Source: Erysipelotrichaceae bacterium UBA4808 (GTDB taxonomy: Bacteria > Bacillota_I > Bacilli_A > Erysipelotrichales > Erysipelotrichaceae). Taken from it: 10,423 nt of DNA. Location: contig DHGC01000019.1 of the NCBI GenBank assembly GCA_002402585.1, forward strand, positions 1-10,423. The letters are read 5' to 3'. A program made the translations under genes and the position numbers. Shown piece by piece: positions 1 through 6,374 of this stretch (position 1 is its first letter; each line of letters begins with the position of its first letter). Under the pieces are notes generated by a model. It had not been told where the DNA came from. It saw only the letters and a list, made by a program, of their open reading frames with translations, and did no database searches.

Positions 1-173
1 TTTGGGCAGATCTTGTTAAAGCAGAAGGCGTCTTCTTGAATGATGCTGTCATGGTTCCTATTTACCAAAGAGCTGGAATTTCCTTGAGAAACCCAATGGT
101 CTCCGGTATCGTTTATCACTTAAGTGGTTACGACACGAGCTTGAAATGGGCTTTCAAAGAAGTTGCTGAGTAA
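1..173 (+). CDS. Peptide ABC transporter substrate-binding protein (OppA-like), C-terminal fragment
   Basis: Only the last 56 residues are present, read from base 3 to a TAA at 171-173; the gene begins before the window. The visible stretch includes a core VPIYQRAG followed by SLRNPMVSGI and an ending LKWAFKEVAE. This resembles the C-terminus of family 5 solute-binding proteins, where a segment of the type (I/V)P(L/I)Y follows the last large helix and the chain closes with a W(K)xA-like end. Such lipoproteins bind peptides outside the membrane and hand them to an OppBC channel. The next genes are oppBCDF on the same strand, which strongly supports the assignment. The N-terminal lipobox cannot be seen. 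The specific substrate, or a role as a dipeptide or other solute binder, cannot be decided from this fragment. Confidence 0.8.
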   Translation, partial: WADLVKAEGVFLNDAVMVPIYQRAGISLRNPMVSGIVYHLSGYDTSLKWAFKEVAE

Positions 174-195
174 TTTCTTCGCTTAAAGTCTTAGA

Positions 196-224
196 AAAAG
201 GGTGCTCTTTTGCACCCTTTTATT
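196..224 (+). terminator. Rho-independent terminator after the binding-protein gene
   Basis: A perfect 10-bp stem (196-205 with 212-221, AAAAGGGTGC against GCACCCTTTT) encloses a 6-base loop, and the 3' arm runs into T-rich sequence. It begins 22 bases after the stop codon of the binding-protein gene. It separates that gene from oppBCDF, so most transcripts of the binding protein should end here while some may read through. Confidence 0.85.
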
Positions 225-238
225 ACGCTATTGAATTT

Positions 239-302
239 ACAACGCTTCAACGTTGTATAATATTTGATATTAAAAGAGGCATTAAATATCATAGAACGTT
301 CT
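239..302. repeat. Cluster of short inverted repeats upstream of oppB
   Basis: Three small dyads lie here. ACAACG (239-244) faces CGTTGT (251-256) across six bases. TGATATT (265-271) faces AATATCA (285-291) across 13 bases. AGAACGTTCT (293-302) is a perfect 10-base palindrome. The first overlaps a TATAAT at 256-261, which has a poor TTGAAT match 19 bases upstream. They could be operator sites for a regulator of peptide uptake, but short dyads are common in AT-rich DNA and no known operator is recognised. Confidence 0.35.
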
Positions 303-369
303 GAATAAATGTAAATTTTCAGCCCAAATGAAAAGTTTTATTACTTATAAAAATATTTTCATCTGGATA

Positions 370-397
370 TTCACTTTATGGAAAATTAGGATATAAT
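370..397 (+). promoter_or_regulatory. Likely sigma-A promoter of oppBCDF
   Basis: A perfect -10 hexamer TATAAT lies at 392-397, with TTCACT (370-375, 4 of 6 to TTGACA) 16 bases upstream. Transcription would start near 404, about 48 bases before the oppB start codon and well after the terminator at 196-224, giving the permease genes their own promoter. The -35 match is only fair. A 15-base stretch at 373-387, between the two hexamers, resembles the CodY consensus weakly (11 of 15). Confidence 0.6.
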
Positions 398-451
398 AGT
401 ATCACTGTTTATAAATTTCAAGCGGTTTTTAGTCCCAAAGGAGGTATAGAA

Positions 452-1417
452 ATGACACGTTATATTAGTAGAAGAGTTCTTCAAATGTTAATGACACTTT
501 TCTTAATTATGACTATTCTGTTTATTCTGTTAAAGGTAACACCAGGTTCTCCATTTACCAATCCCAGAATCTCTGCAGAAACGCGTGCAATATTAGAAGC
601 GAAATATGGATTGGATAAGCCAATCCTTGTTCAGTATGCAATTTACTTAGGTGGATTGTTACGTTTTGACTTTGGTGAGTCGATCATCATCATCAAAAAC
701 TATCCTGTGTCTAAAATGATTTTTGAACCCTTAGCCATTACGGTACGATTAGGTTTAATTGCTTTGGCATTTGGAACGGTCGTTGGTGTTTTCTTAGGGG
801 CTTTGGCCGCGTTGAATCGAAACAAGTTCTGGGATCACTTCAATACCATTGTTGCGGTTATTGGGGTATCTGTACCCTCCTTTGTTATTGCTACGATTTT
901 ATTGTTGCTGCGTAAGCAATTTCCAATTGTGCCCATCATCTTTAATAAGGCAGATCCCGCGAAGGGAATTACGATTTTTGATGAAATACGATCGATGACC
1001 TTACCAATCTTGTCACTTTCATTTGGGGTCATTGCTACGATTTCACGTTACATGCGAACTGAATTGGTTGAAGTTTATAACTCCGACTTTATCCTTCTCG
1101 CACGTGCGAAGGGTTTGAATCGTCGTCAAGTCTTTACGAAACATGCCTTCCGTAATGCGTTGATTCCGATTATTACGGTCATGGGTCCGATGTTGGTAGC
1201 TTTGATTACCGGTAGTACGGTTGTTGAACGCTTCTTTGGGGTTCCAGGCTTGGCATTGTTGACCATTAAATCCATAAATGTCAAAGATACCTTTGTTACG
1301 CTCGGCGCAGAATTGCTCTATAGTGCATTGTTTGTTTCCATGATGTTATTGGTAGATATCGCGTATGGACTTGTGGATCCGCGGATCCGTTTGTTAGGAG
1401 GTTCAAAGAATGACTAA
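452..1417 (+). CDS. oppB: Oligopeptide ABC transporter permease OppB
   Basis: This 321-residue membrane protein is one of the two channel subunits of the oligopeptide importer. A first membrane helix (about residues 7-28) ends in KVTPGSPF, typical of the OppB/DppB family. The binding-protein-dependent permease domain (about 90-310) carries the cytoplasmic EAA loop at 212-236, with the pattern DFILLARAKGL then HAFRNALIP. This loop docks onto the ATPase subunits. The ending DPRIRL is also typical. The length fits the family (about 305-330). AAAGGAGGT at 437-445 sits seven bases before the ATG. The gene overlaps oppC by eight bases (ATGACTAA), so the two are translationally coupled. The peptide size range transported cannot be read from the sequence. 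Nickel or dipeptide permeases are relatives, but the OppDF partners favour oligopeptides. Confidence 0.93.
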   Translation: MTRYISRRVLQMLMTLFLIMTILFILLKVTPGSPFTNPRISAETRAILEAKYGLDKPILVQYAIYLGGLLRFDFGESIIIIKNYPVSKMIFEPLAITVRLGLIALAFGTVVGVFLGALAALNRNKFWDHFNTIVAVIGVSVPSFVIATILLLLRKQFPIVPIIFNKADPAKGITIFDEIRSMTLPILSLSFGVIATISRYMRTELVEVYNSDFILLARAKGLNRRQVFTKHAFRNALIPIITVMGPMLVALITGSTVVERFFGVPGLALLTIKSINVKDTFVTLGAELLYSALFVSMMLLVDIAYGLVDPRIRLLGGSKND

Positions 1418-2573
1418 TCACGAAAAAGATTTGAATCAAGCACTTGATGTTCAAAACCTCCCTAAAGAACTCTTCAGTTTTGAAAAGGCTAAGGAAGATG
1501 CGGAAGGTCTAACGACTAAACCGATTTCATTCTGGCAAGATTCGATGCGTCGTTTATTTAAGAACTATGTTGCAGTTGTTTCACTGTTAATTATCACCGT
1601 TTTATTTCTAACGGCGATTATTGCACCAGTGATATCGAATTATACACTGACTGGACGTGTCAATGAGGATTATTATAAATTCGCTCAATTGCCACCTCGT
1701 GTTCCCGTCTTAGAGAATTTCGGTTTGTTTGATGGGACTTTGATTAAAGAATATACCCAAGGTTCTTTGGATGAAGTGGGCTATGCACCGGATGAGTATA
1801 AGATTGTTGGTTCATTCTCACGAAACCGGATCGAATACCTCAAAGTTAAAGAATATACCTATAAGTATTTGGATATCGAAGATCGTTACTTCTTCTTTGG
1901 TACGGATATCTTGTCCCGTGATATTTGGACACGTGTCTGGTATGGAACCAGTATCTCCTTATTGATTGGTGTTTATGCTGCCATTATCGATGTGTTGATT
2001 GGTGTTGTTTATGGTGGTATCGCTGGTTTCTTTGGTGGTACTAAAATTGATGATGTCATGATGCGCATCCTTGAAGTTCTTTATGGCATTCCTTCCATCG
2101 TTATTCTATTTGTGTTGTTCATGTTCTTAACACCTGGTATCGTTCCAATTGCGATTGCAATTGCTTTAACGGGTTGGATTGGTGTTGCGCGTATGATTCG
2201 TGCTCAGTTCCTTAAGCTTCGTGATCAAGAGTTCGTTCTTGCTGCACGTACATTGGGTGCATCAGATGCACGGATCATCATGAAGCATTTGATTCCGAAC
2301 GTTGTTGCACAAATCATCGTCATGGTTTCTTTCTCGATTCCTTCAGCAATCTTTTATGAGGCTTTCTTGGCTTTCATTGGGATTGGTTTGGATTTGAGCA
2401 AGCCATCTTTAGGTGTATTGATCAATGATGCGATTTCGTCGACTCAAGGTGCAATGACCTATGTGTACCAATTGGTTCTACCAAGTTTGGTCTTATCGAC
2501 ATTAATGTTGTCTATCAATTTATTAGGAAACGGCTTACGTGATGCTTTAGATCCACGTATGCGTAATAACTAG
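1410..2573 (+). CDS. oppC: Oligopeptide ABC transporter permease OppC, long form
   Basis: This 387-residue protein is the second channel subunit and pairs with OppB. About 50 charged cytoplasmic residues precede the first helix (about 53-77). A long polar outside segment follows (about 79-158), rich in Tyr, Asp and Glu. The family motif FFFGTDILSRDIWTRVWYGT at 161-180 corresponds to the usual HxFGTDxLGRD entry to the permease domain. The EAA loop is at 274-297 (EFVLAARTLGA, then HLIPN). The end ALDPRMR is canonical. Common OppC proteins are near 300 residues, so the segment between helix 1 and the GTD motif is longer by an estimated 50 or more residues. AGGAGG at 1396-1401 lies inside the oppB end, eight bases before the ATG. 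No frameshift or internal break is seen. Confidence 0.93.
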   Translation: MTNHEKDLNQALDVQNLPKELFSFEKAKEDAEGLTTKPISFWQDSMRRLFKNYVAVVSLLIITVLFLTAIIAPVISNYTLTGRVNEDYYKFAQLPPRVPVLENFGLFDGTLIKEYTQGSLDEVGYAPDEYKIVGSFSRNRIEYLKVKEYTYKYLDIEDRYFFFGTDILSRDIWTRVWYGTSISLLIGVYAAIIDVLIGVVYGGIAGFFGGTKIDDVMMRILEVLYGIPSIVILFVLFMFLTPGIVPIAIAIALTGWIGVARMIRAQFLKLRDQEFVLAARTLGASDARIIMKHLIPNVVAQIIVMVSFSIPSAIFYEAFLAFIGIGLDLSKPSLGVLINDAISSTQGAMTYVYQLVLPSLVLSTLMLSINLLGNGLRDALDPRMRNN

Positions 2574-2584
2574 GAGGTGCGGAC

Positions 2585-3637
2585 ATGAAAGAAAAAGTAC
2601 TAAGTGTCAAAAACTTAACGATCTCCTTTAAGACCCACGGTGGAATGGTCCAAGCAGTTCGTGATGTCAGCTTTGATTTATATCAAGGTGAGACGCTTGC
2701 GATTGTGGGTGAATCTGGTTCCGGCAAATCCGTCACATCCAAATCCATCATGGGCTTATTATCACCAAATGCAGTTATTGAAAAGGGTGAAATCTTATAC
2801 AACGATGTTGATTTATTGAAATTAAATGAAAATGATTTTGCGAAATATCGTGGTGCAGACATCGCGATGGTTTTCCAAGATCCGATGACTTCTTTGAATC
2901 CGGTCATGACGATTGGGAATCAGATTTCTGAATCCCTTATTCACAATTTAAATTACACAAAGGAACAAGCCAAAGCGCGTACTTTGGAATTGATTACTTT
3001 AGTTGGAATCGATAGTCCTGAAAAGCGCTATAACCAATATCCTCATCAATTTTCGGGGGGCATGCGTCAACGTATCGTTATTGCGATTGCCTTGAGCTGC
3101 AACCCCAAGATTTTGATTTGTGATGAGCCGACAACGGCACTGGATGTCACAACCCAGGCTCAAATCTTAGAATTGATTAAAGATCTTCAGCAACATTTTG
3201 GTGTTTCTGTTATCTTCATTACCCATGATTTAGGTGTCGTCGCAAACATGAGCGATCGTGTTGGCGTTATGTATGCTGGAAAGATTGTCGAAATTGGGAC
3301 AGTTGAAGATGTTTATTATGATCCAAGGCATCCCTATACTTGGGGTCTATTGGCTTCAATTCCTGCTTTCCAAGCAAAAGGTGTTGAACTCTATGCGATT
3401 CCTGGAGCACCGCCACAAATGATCAATCCGCCAAAAGGGGATGCGTTCTCTTTGCGTAGCGATTGGTCGATGAAAGTGGACTTCGTTCATCAGCCTCCAA
3501 TGTTTAAAATTAGTGATACCCATTCTGCAGCCACGTGGTTGCTTCATCCCAATGCACCAAAAGTCGAACGACCTGTTCAATTACAAGTTCGAATCGATGC
3601 ACTGATGCGCATGCATGAAGGAGGTAAAAACGAATGA
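2585..3637 (+). CDS. oppD: Oligopeptide ABC transporter ATP-binding protein OppD
   Basis: This 350-residue cytoplasmic ATPase powers peptide import as a heterodimer with OppF. The nucleotide-binding parts are complete: Walker A GESGSGKS (42-49), Q-loop Gln98 in FQDPMTSLNP, signature FSGGM (156-160), Walker B ILICDEP with Asp180 and Glu181, and switch His214. The C-terminal oligopeptide/dipeptide extension begins near 250 (HPYTWGLLASIP) and includes GAPPQMINPPKG. In many OppD/DppD proteins this extension holds four cysteines (GCxF, RC, C, CW). Here the matching positions read GDAF, RS, VD and ATW, so no cysteine remains. Start: AGGAGG at 2572-2577 overlaps the oppC stop, seven bases before the ATG. 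The stop overlaps the oppF start (ATGA). Confidence 0.94.
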   Translation: MKEKVLSVKNLTISFKTHGGMVQAVRDVSFDLYQGETLAIVGESGSGKSVTSKSIMGLLSPNAVIEKGEILYNDVDLLKLNENDFAKYRGADIAMVFQDPMTSLNPVMTIGNQISESLIHNLNYTKEQAKARTLELITLVGIDSPEKRYNQYPHQFSGGMRQRIVIAIALSCNPKILICDEPTTALDVTTQAQILELIKDLQQHFGVSVIFITHDLGVVANMSDRVGVMYAGKIVEIGTVEDVYYDPRHPYTWGLLASIPAFQAKGVELYAIPGAPPQMINPPKGDAFSLRSDWSMKVDFVHQPPMFKISDTHSAATWLLHPNAPKVERPVQLQVRIDALMRMHEGGKNE

Positions 3638-4569
3638 GCGACAAAGTCCTATTAAAAGTTGAGCATCTCAAGCAATACTTCAAACTCGATCGCAAGTCGA
3701 AAGTCAAAGCGGTTGATGATGTCAGTTTCGAAATCTACGAGGGAGAAACCTTTGGTTTAGTCGGTGAGTCCGGGTCCGGAAAAACGACGATTGGTCGTTC
3801 CATTATCCGTTTATATGAAATCACAGGTGGTAATGTCGAATTCGAAGGCAAACAAGCCAGTGGTAAGTTGAAGAAAGACGAACGTGCTTCTATTGCACGT
3901 AATATGCAAATGATCTTCCAAGATCCAATGGCCTGTTTGAATCCACGCATGAACATCCGTGACATCGTTGCGGAAGGCATCGATATTCATAAGTTGGCTA
4001 AAACCAAGGAAGAGCGTGATGAAATGGTCTATTCCATTTTATCGAAAGTTGGTTTGGCACGTGAACATGCAGGTCGTTATCCCCATGAATTCTCAGGTGG
4101 GCAACGTCAACGTATCGGCATCGCGCGTGCGTTGATCACGAATCCTAAATTGGTCATTTGTGATGAACCAATCTCTGCTTTGGATGTTTCCATTCAGTCT
4201 CAAGTCGTAAACCTCTTAAAGAAACTTCAGAAAGAATTGGGATTAACCTATTTGTTCATTGCCCATGATCTTTCTATGGTTCGTTATATTTCTGATCGAA
4301 TTGCGGTTATGCACAAAGGAAAGATTGTTGAGTTGGCGGATGCGGAAGAACTCTATAACAATCCGCTTCACCCATACACACGTTCTTTAATGTCTGCGAT
4401 TCCAACACCGGACCCTAAGAGTGAAAAGCAACGTGCTCGTTTCGCATATGATCCATCGCAACATGATTACACAACGGATGAACCAAGCATGCGAGAGATT
4501 CGTCCTAAGCATTTCATTTACTGCAACGAAAAAGAGTTCAAAGCTTATCAAGCGGAACTCGTTGCTTAG
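3634..4569 (+). CDS. oppF: Oligopeptide ABC transporter ATP-binding protein OppF
   Basis: This 311-residue ATPase is the partner of OppD and the last gene of the importer operon. It shows Walker A GESGSGKT (44-51), Q-loop Gln96 in FQDPMACLNP, signature FSGGQ (153-157), Walker B VICDEP (174-179) and switch His211. The extension after HPYTRSLMSAIP has no OppD-like cysteine cluster. It ends in a charged tail with DPSQHDYTTDEPSMREI (273-289) and a closing region around HFIYCNEKEF, a form I recall from OppF of lactic acid bacteria. The ATG overlaps the oppD stop codon, and AAGGAGGT (3618-3625) gives a strong ribosome site eight bases away. A strong terminator begins 12 bases after the stop. Confidence 0.94.
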   Translation: MSDKVLLKVEHLKQYFKLDRKSKVKAVDDVSFEIYEGETFGLVGESGSGKTTIGRSIIRLYEITGGNVEFEGKQASGKLKKDERASIARNMQMIFQDPMACLNPRMNIRDIVAEGIDIHKLAKTKEERDEMVYSILSKVGLAREHAGRYPHEFSGGQRQRIGIARALITNPKLVICDEPISALDVSIQSQVVNLLKKLQKELGLTYLFIAHDLSMVRYISDRIAVMHKGKIVELADAEELYNNPLHPYTRSLMSAIPTPDPKSEKQRARFAYDPSQHDYTTDEPSMREIRPKHFIYCNEKEFKAYQAELVA

Positions 4570-4580
4570 ATCATAAAACG

Positions 4581-4620
4581 AAGAACACATCGTCCATAGT
4601 TTGACGATGTGTTCTTATAT
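4581..4620 (+). terminator. Terminator of the opp operon
   Basis: A perfect 14-bp stem (4581-4594 with 4603-4616, starting AAGAACACATCGTC) has an 8-base loop. It is followed by the AT-rich sequence ATATTTTATG, so the T tract is interrupted. The position just after the oppF stop and the unusually long perfect stem make termination very likely. The tract does not favour one direction strongly, but no gene on the other strand needs it. Confidence 0.85.
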
Positions 4621-4634
4621 TTTATGCGTAGAAA

Positions 4635-4670
4635 ACTTTTCGAAGTGAAGACAATTTTATTGTGAAAAGT
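4635..4670. repeat. Nested inverted repeats upstream of the tRNA gene
   Basis: ACTTTTC (4635-4641) faces GAAAAGT (4664-4670). Between them ACAAT (4651-4655) faces ATTGT (4659-4663) across TTT. The inner dyad overlaps the proposed -35 of the tRNA-Ser promoter. This may be chance in AT-rich DNA. Confidence 0.25.
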
Positions 4671-4690
4671 ATAAACATATTTGATATAAT
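4660..4690 (+). promoter_or_regulatory. Promoter of the tRNA-Ser gene (extended -10)
   Basis: TGATATAAT at 4682-4690 is a perfect extended -10 element (TG, one base, TATAAT). A weak -35, TTGTGA (4660-4665), lies 19 bases upstream. Initiation near 4697 would place the start about five bases before the mature tRNA 5' end, leaving a very short leader for RNase P to remove. Confidence 0.65.
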
Positions 4691-4701
4691 GATTAAGCGC
4701 T

Positions 4702-4790
4702 GGAGGAATACCCAAGTGGTTGAAGGGGTCGGTTTCGAAAACCGATAGGAGTGCAAGCTCGCGCGGGTTCAAATCCTGCTTCCTCCGCCA
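4702..4790 (+). tRNA. tRNA-Ser, anticodon CGA (reads UCG)
   Basis: A full type II tRNA can be folded. The acceptor stem GGAGGAA (4702-4708) pairs with TTCCTCC (4780-4786), followed by discriminator G at 4787 and a gene-encoded CCA at 4788-4790. The anticodon stem TCGGT (4729-4733) pairs with ACCGA (4741-4745) around loop TTCGAAA, giving anticodon CGA at 4736-4738. The T arm GCGGG/CCTGC encloses TTCAAAT with one G-T pair. A long variable arm lies between the anticodon and T stems, as required for serine tRNAs. Discriminator G also fits serine. It stands alone between two transport operons with its own promoter. Confidence 0.96.
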
Positions 4791-4799
4791 TTTTTTTTT
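4791..4799 (+). terminator. T-run terminator directly after the tRNA
   Basis: Nine consecutive T follow the encoded CCA without a gap. There is no separate GC-rich hairpin, so the tRNA fold itself (T arm and acceptor stem) would have to supply the structure. An 8-bp imperfect stem at 4816-4838, not followed by a good T tract, might act as a backup. Confidence 0.45.
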
Positions 4800-4815
4800 G
4801 CCTTTTTAATCACGT

Positions 4816-4888
4816 ATCGTTTACGTTTATTAGACGATTATGTTTCTATTTGTGAAATAATGCCAAAATTATGTTTGTTTTAAACATA
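4816..4888. repeat. Two small dyads in the gap before the ATPase operon
   Basis: ATCGTTTA (4816-4823) can pair with TAGACGAT (4831-4838) with one G-U pair. TATGTTT (4870-4876) faces AAACATA (4882-4888) perfectly across five bases, and GTTTGT (4873-4878) can alternatively face ACAAAC (4888-4893). The second dyad lies about 65 bases upstream of the proposed -35 of the ATPase promoter and is a possible operator. No known regulator site is recognised. The rest of 4800-4950 is AT-rich with no gene visible. Confidence 0.3.
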
Positions 4889-4954
4889 CAAACTAGTTAA
4901 ATCAGGTGTAAAATATAGACAAGCATGTTTAGCCTTAAATTTGTGAAGTCATAC

Positions 4955-4983
4955 TTGAAGAGTGATTAGAATCGGCGTATAGT
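4955..4983 (+). promoter_or_regulatory. Likely promoter of the V-type ATPase operon
   Basis: TTGAAG (4955-4960) and TATAGT (4978-4983) are separated by exactly 17 bases, matching the consensus at 4 of 6 and 5 of 6. A start near 4990 would leave only about 20 bases of leader before the first start codon, ending in the ribosome site. A weaker alternative -10, TAAAAT at 4909-4914, has no convincing -35. Confidence 0.55.
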
Positions 4984-5009
4984 AAGTAAATGTTTGGGAG
5001 GTGTTCAAA

Positions 5010-5336
5010 TTGGAAGGCAAAATTAAAGCGATCATAAAAGCAGACTTAGAAGCGCAAGCCAAAGTGAGAGAAGCTGAAGTGAAAATTCAGAATGCCATTA
5101 TGGCGATCACTAAGGATAAGGATGCAGTGCATAAAGAAGTTTTTGATCGTGCCCAGAAATTTGTCGCAGACGAACGCAAAAAGCTGTTGGACCAACTCGC
5201 TCAAAGCGAGAAGGAAGGGCAACAACATTTTACGCAAGCCTTGCATGATTTAGAAGAACGTTTCAGTGTAAATCAAACCAAATGGTTGGAGGAGCTCTGC
5301 CAACGTTCGATACGGTTCGAGGCCGATAATGAGTGA
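5010..5336 (+). CDS. ntpF: V/A-type ATPase peripheral-stalk coiled-coil subunit (G/H type)
   Basis: This small, highly charged protein of 108 residues looks almost wholly helical, with Lys/Glu/Gln/Ala-rich heptad-like sequence (for example AQAKVREAEVKIQNAIMAI and ERKKLLDQLAQSEKEGQ) and no membrane segment. It fits the subunit called NtpF in Enterococcus hirae and G or H in archaeal nomenclature. That subunit pairs with E to form the peripheral stalk holding the catalytic head still. The assignment rests on composition, length and its first place in the operon, because coiled coils give little family signal. Start choice: GGGAGG at 4996-5001 is eight bases before a TTG at 5010. A GTG at 5001 is in frame but overlaps this ribosome site, so TTG is preferred. 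The end overlaps the next gene by eight bases. Confidence 0.75.
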   Translation: MEGKIKAIIKADLEAQAKVREAEVKIQNAIMAITKDKDAVHKEVFDRAQKFVADERKKLLDQLAQSEKEGQQHFTQALHDLEERFSVNQTKWLEELCQRSIRFEADNE

Positions 5337-6366
5337 TCAATCGACCTTAGCCATGGCCGCCAAGGCGAAGGCCATGTATGGGAAACATTTAAAATCAGAA
5401 GATTACACGGAACTCTTACGTAAAAGAACCGTTCAAGAAATTGCGGGTTATTTGAAAAACGAGACAGCTTTCAAGGAAATCCTAGCCGGTATCAACGAAT
5501 TTTCGATACATCGCGGGCACTTGGAAATGTTGGTTCGTCAAACATTCTTTCTCGATTTCTTAGAATTGATTCGATACAGTCAATCGAAGAACGATCACTT
5601 TTACGAATACGGTGTTCTTATGATGGAAATAAAGCAGATTTTGATGACGATTCGTTTGTTAAGTGAAACGGATAAGACTAGTCAGATCGCACAATTACCC
5701 ATCTTTGCGAATCGGTTGATTTCTTTTGACGTTGAAGCACTGATTAAAGTCAATTCATTTGATGAACTGTTGAATGTTATTAAGAACACACCCTATTACC
5801 CAATATTAAAACCTTTAAAACCCAATAATTTGCTTGATATTGATTATTCAAGTTATGAGATCGCACTAAAAGCGTATTACTTCAAGCGTGTCAATGAGAT
5901 CATTGAACACGAGTTTAAGGGTAAAGATAAAGAAGATATTCGTGATATGTTCGATACACAGATTGAATTGGACAACATAACGAAGATTTATCGTTTGAAG
6001 AAATATTACAATGCGAGTGCATTTGAGATCAAGCGCATATTGAACCCGACCTACAAACGGATAAACAAGAAAACTTTGATGGAATGGATCGATCAGAAGG
6101 ATGCAGCACAGTTCCTGCAAGCAATCCATGATCATGCGTATGATATCCCTACGGATATCAAAGAATTCCAATATATTGAATATCAGACTGATGTGATCAT
6201 GTTTGAGTTGACGAAACGTTTGATGCGATTCTCAACCAATCCAAACATCATCTTGGTTGCGTATTTGAATCTATTGGAGATTGAGATTCAGAATATTATT
6301 GATGTCATTGAGGGTGTTCGCTATAAAGTCGAAAATGACAAAATTGCGAAGCTCTTGATCTACTAG
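5329..6366 (+). CDS. ntpC: V/A-type ATPase subunit C (d/AC39 family)
   Basis: This 345-residue soluble helical protein corresponds to subunit C/d, the funnel-shaped socket that connects the central stalk to the proteolipid ring. The N-terminus (TLAMAAKAKAMYGKHL) and the C-terminal segment PNIILVAYLNLLEIEIQNI, followed by DVIEGVRY, match the AC39 pattern in which a YLxLxExExxNI segment precedes an I(I/E)(E/K)GxR(Y/N) motif. The length is close to the usual 330-350. It has no membrane helices and no nucleotide-binding motif. The ribosome site is modest (GAGG at 5319-5322, six bases before ATG). The overlap with the preceding gene suggests coupled translation. Its place before subunit I differs from the Enterococcus and Thermus order, in which C follows E. 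Confidence 0.88.
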   Translation: MSDQSTLAMAAKAKAMYGKHLKSEDYTELLRKRTVQEIAGYLKNETAFKEILAGINEFSIHRGHLEMLVRQTFFLDFLELIRYSQSKNDHFYEYGVLMMEIKQILMTIRLLSETDKTSQIAQLPIFANRLISFDVEALIKVNSFDELLNVIKNTPYYPILKPLKPNNLLDIDYSSYEIALKAYYFKRVNEIIEHEFKGKDKEDIRDMFDTQIELDNITKIYRLKKYYNASAFEIKRILNPTYKRINKKTLMEWIDQKDAAQFLQAIHDHAYDIPTDIKEFQYIEYQTDVIMFELTKRLMRFSTNPNIILVAYLNLLEIEIQNIIDVIEGVRYKVENDKIAKLLIY

Positions 6367-6374
6367 GAGGTCCT

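Noticed and set aside
835..1032. Minus-strand open frames inside oppB and other genes (for example 5866-6171, 6485-6856, 7397-7666, 9108-9434)
   Set aside because: They lie wholly inside well-recognised genes on the other strand, have no family-like sequence and no credible ribosome sites, so they are coding shadows.
4566..4772. Minus-strand open frame of 68 codons across the tRNA and opp terminator
   Set aside because: It runs through a clearly folded tRNA gene and a perfect terminator stem, and its translation has no recognisable features.
4702..4800. tRNA gene as an integration site of a mobile element
   Set aside because: There is no integrase, no repeat of the tRNA 3' end and no change of gene style nearby. 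Both flanks are housekeeping operons.
4616..5009. Riboswitch, CRISPR array or small RNA in the non-coding gap
   Set aside because: Apart from the tRNA, its promoter and small dyads, there is no repeated unit and no conserved riboswitch core that I can recognise.
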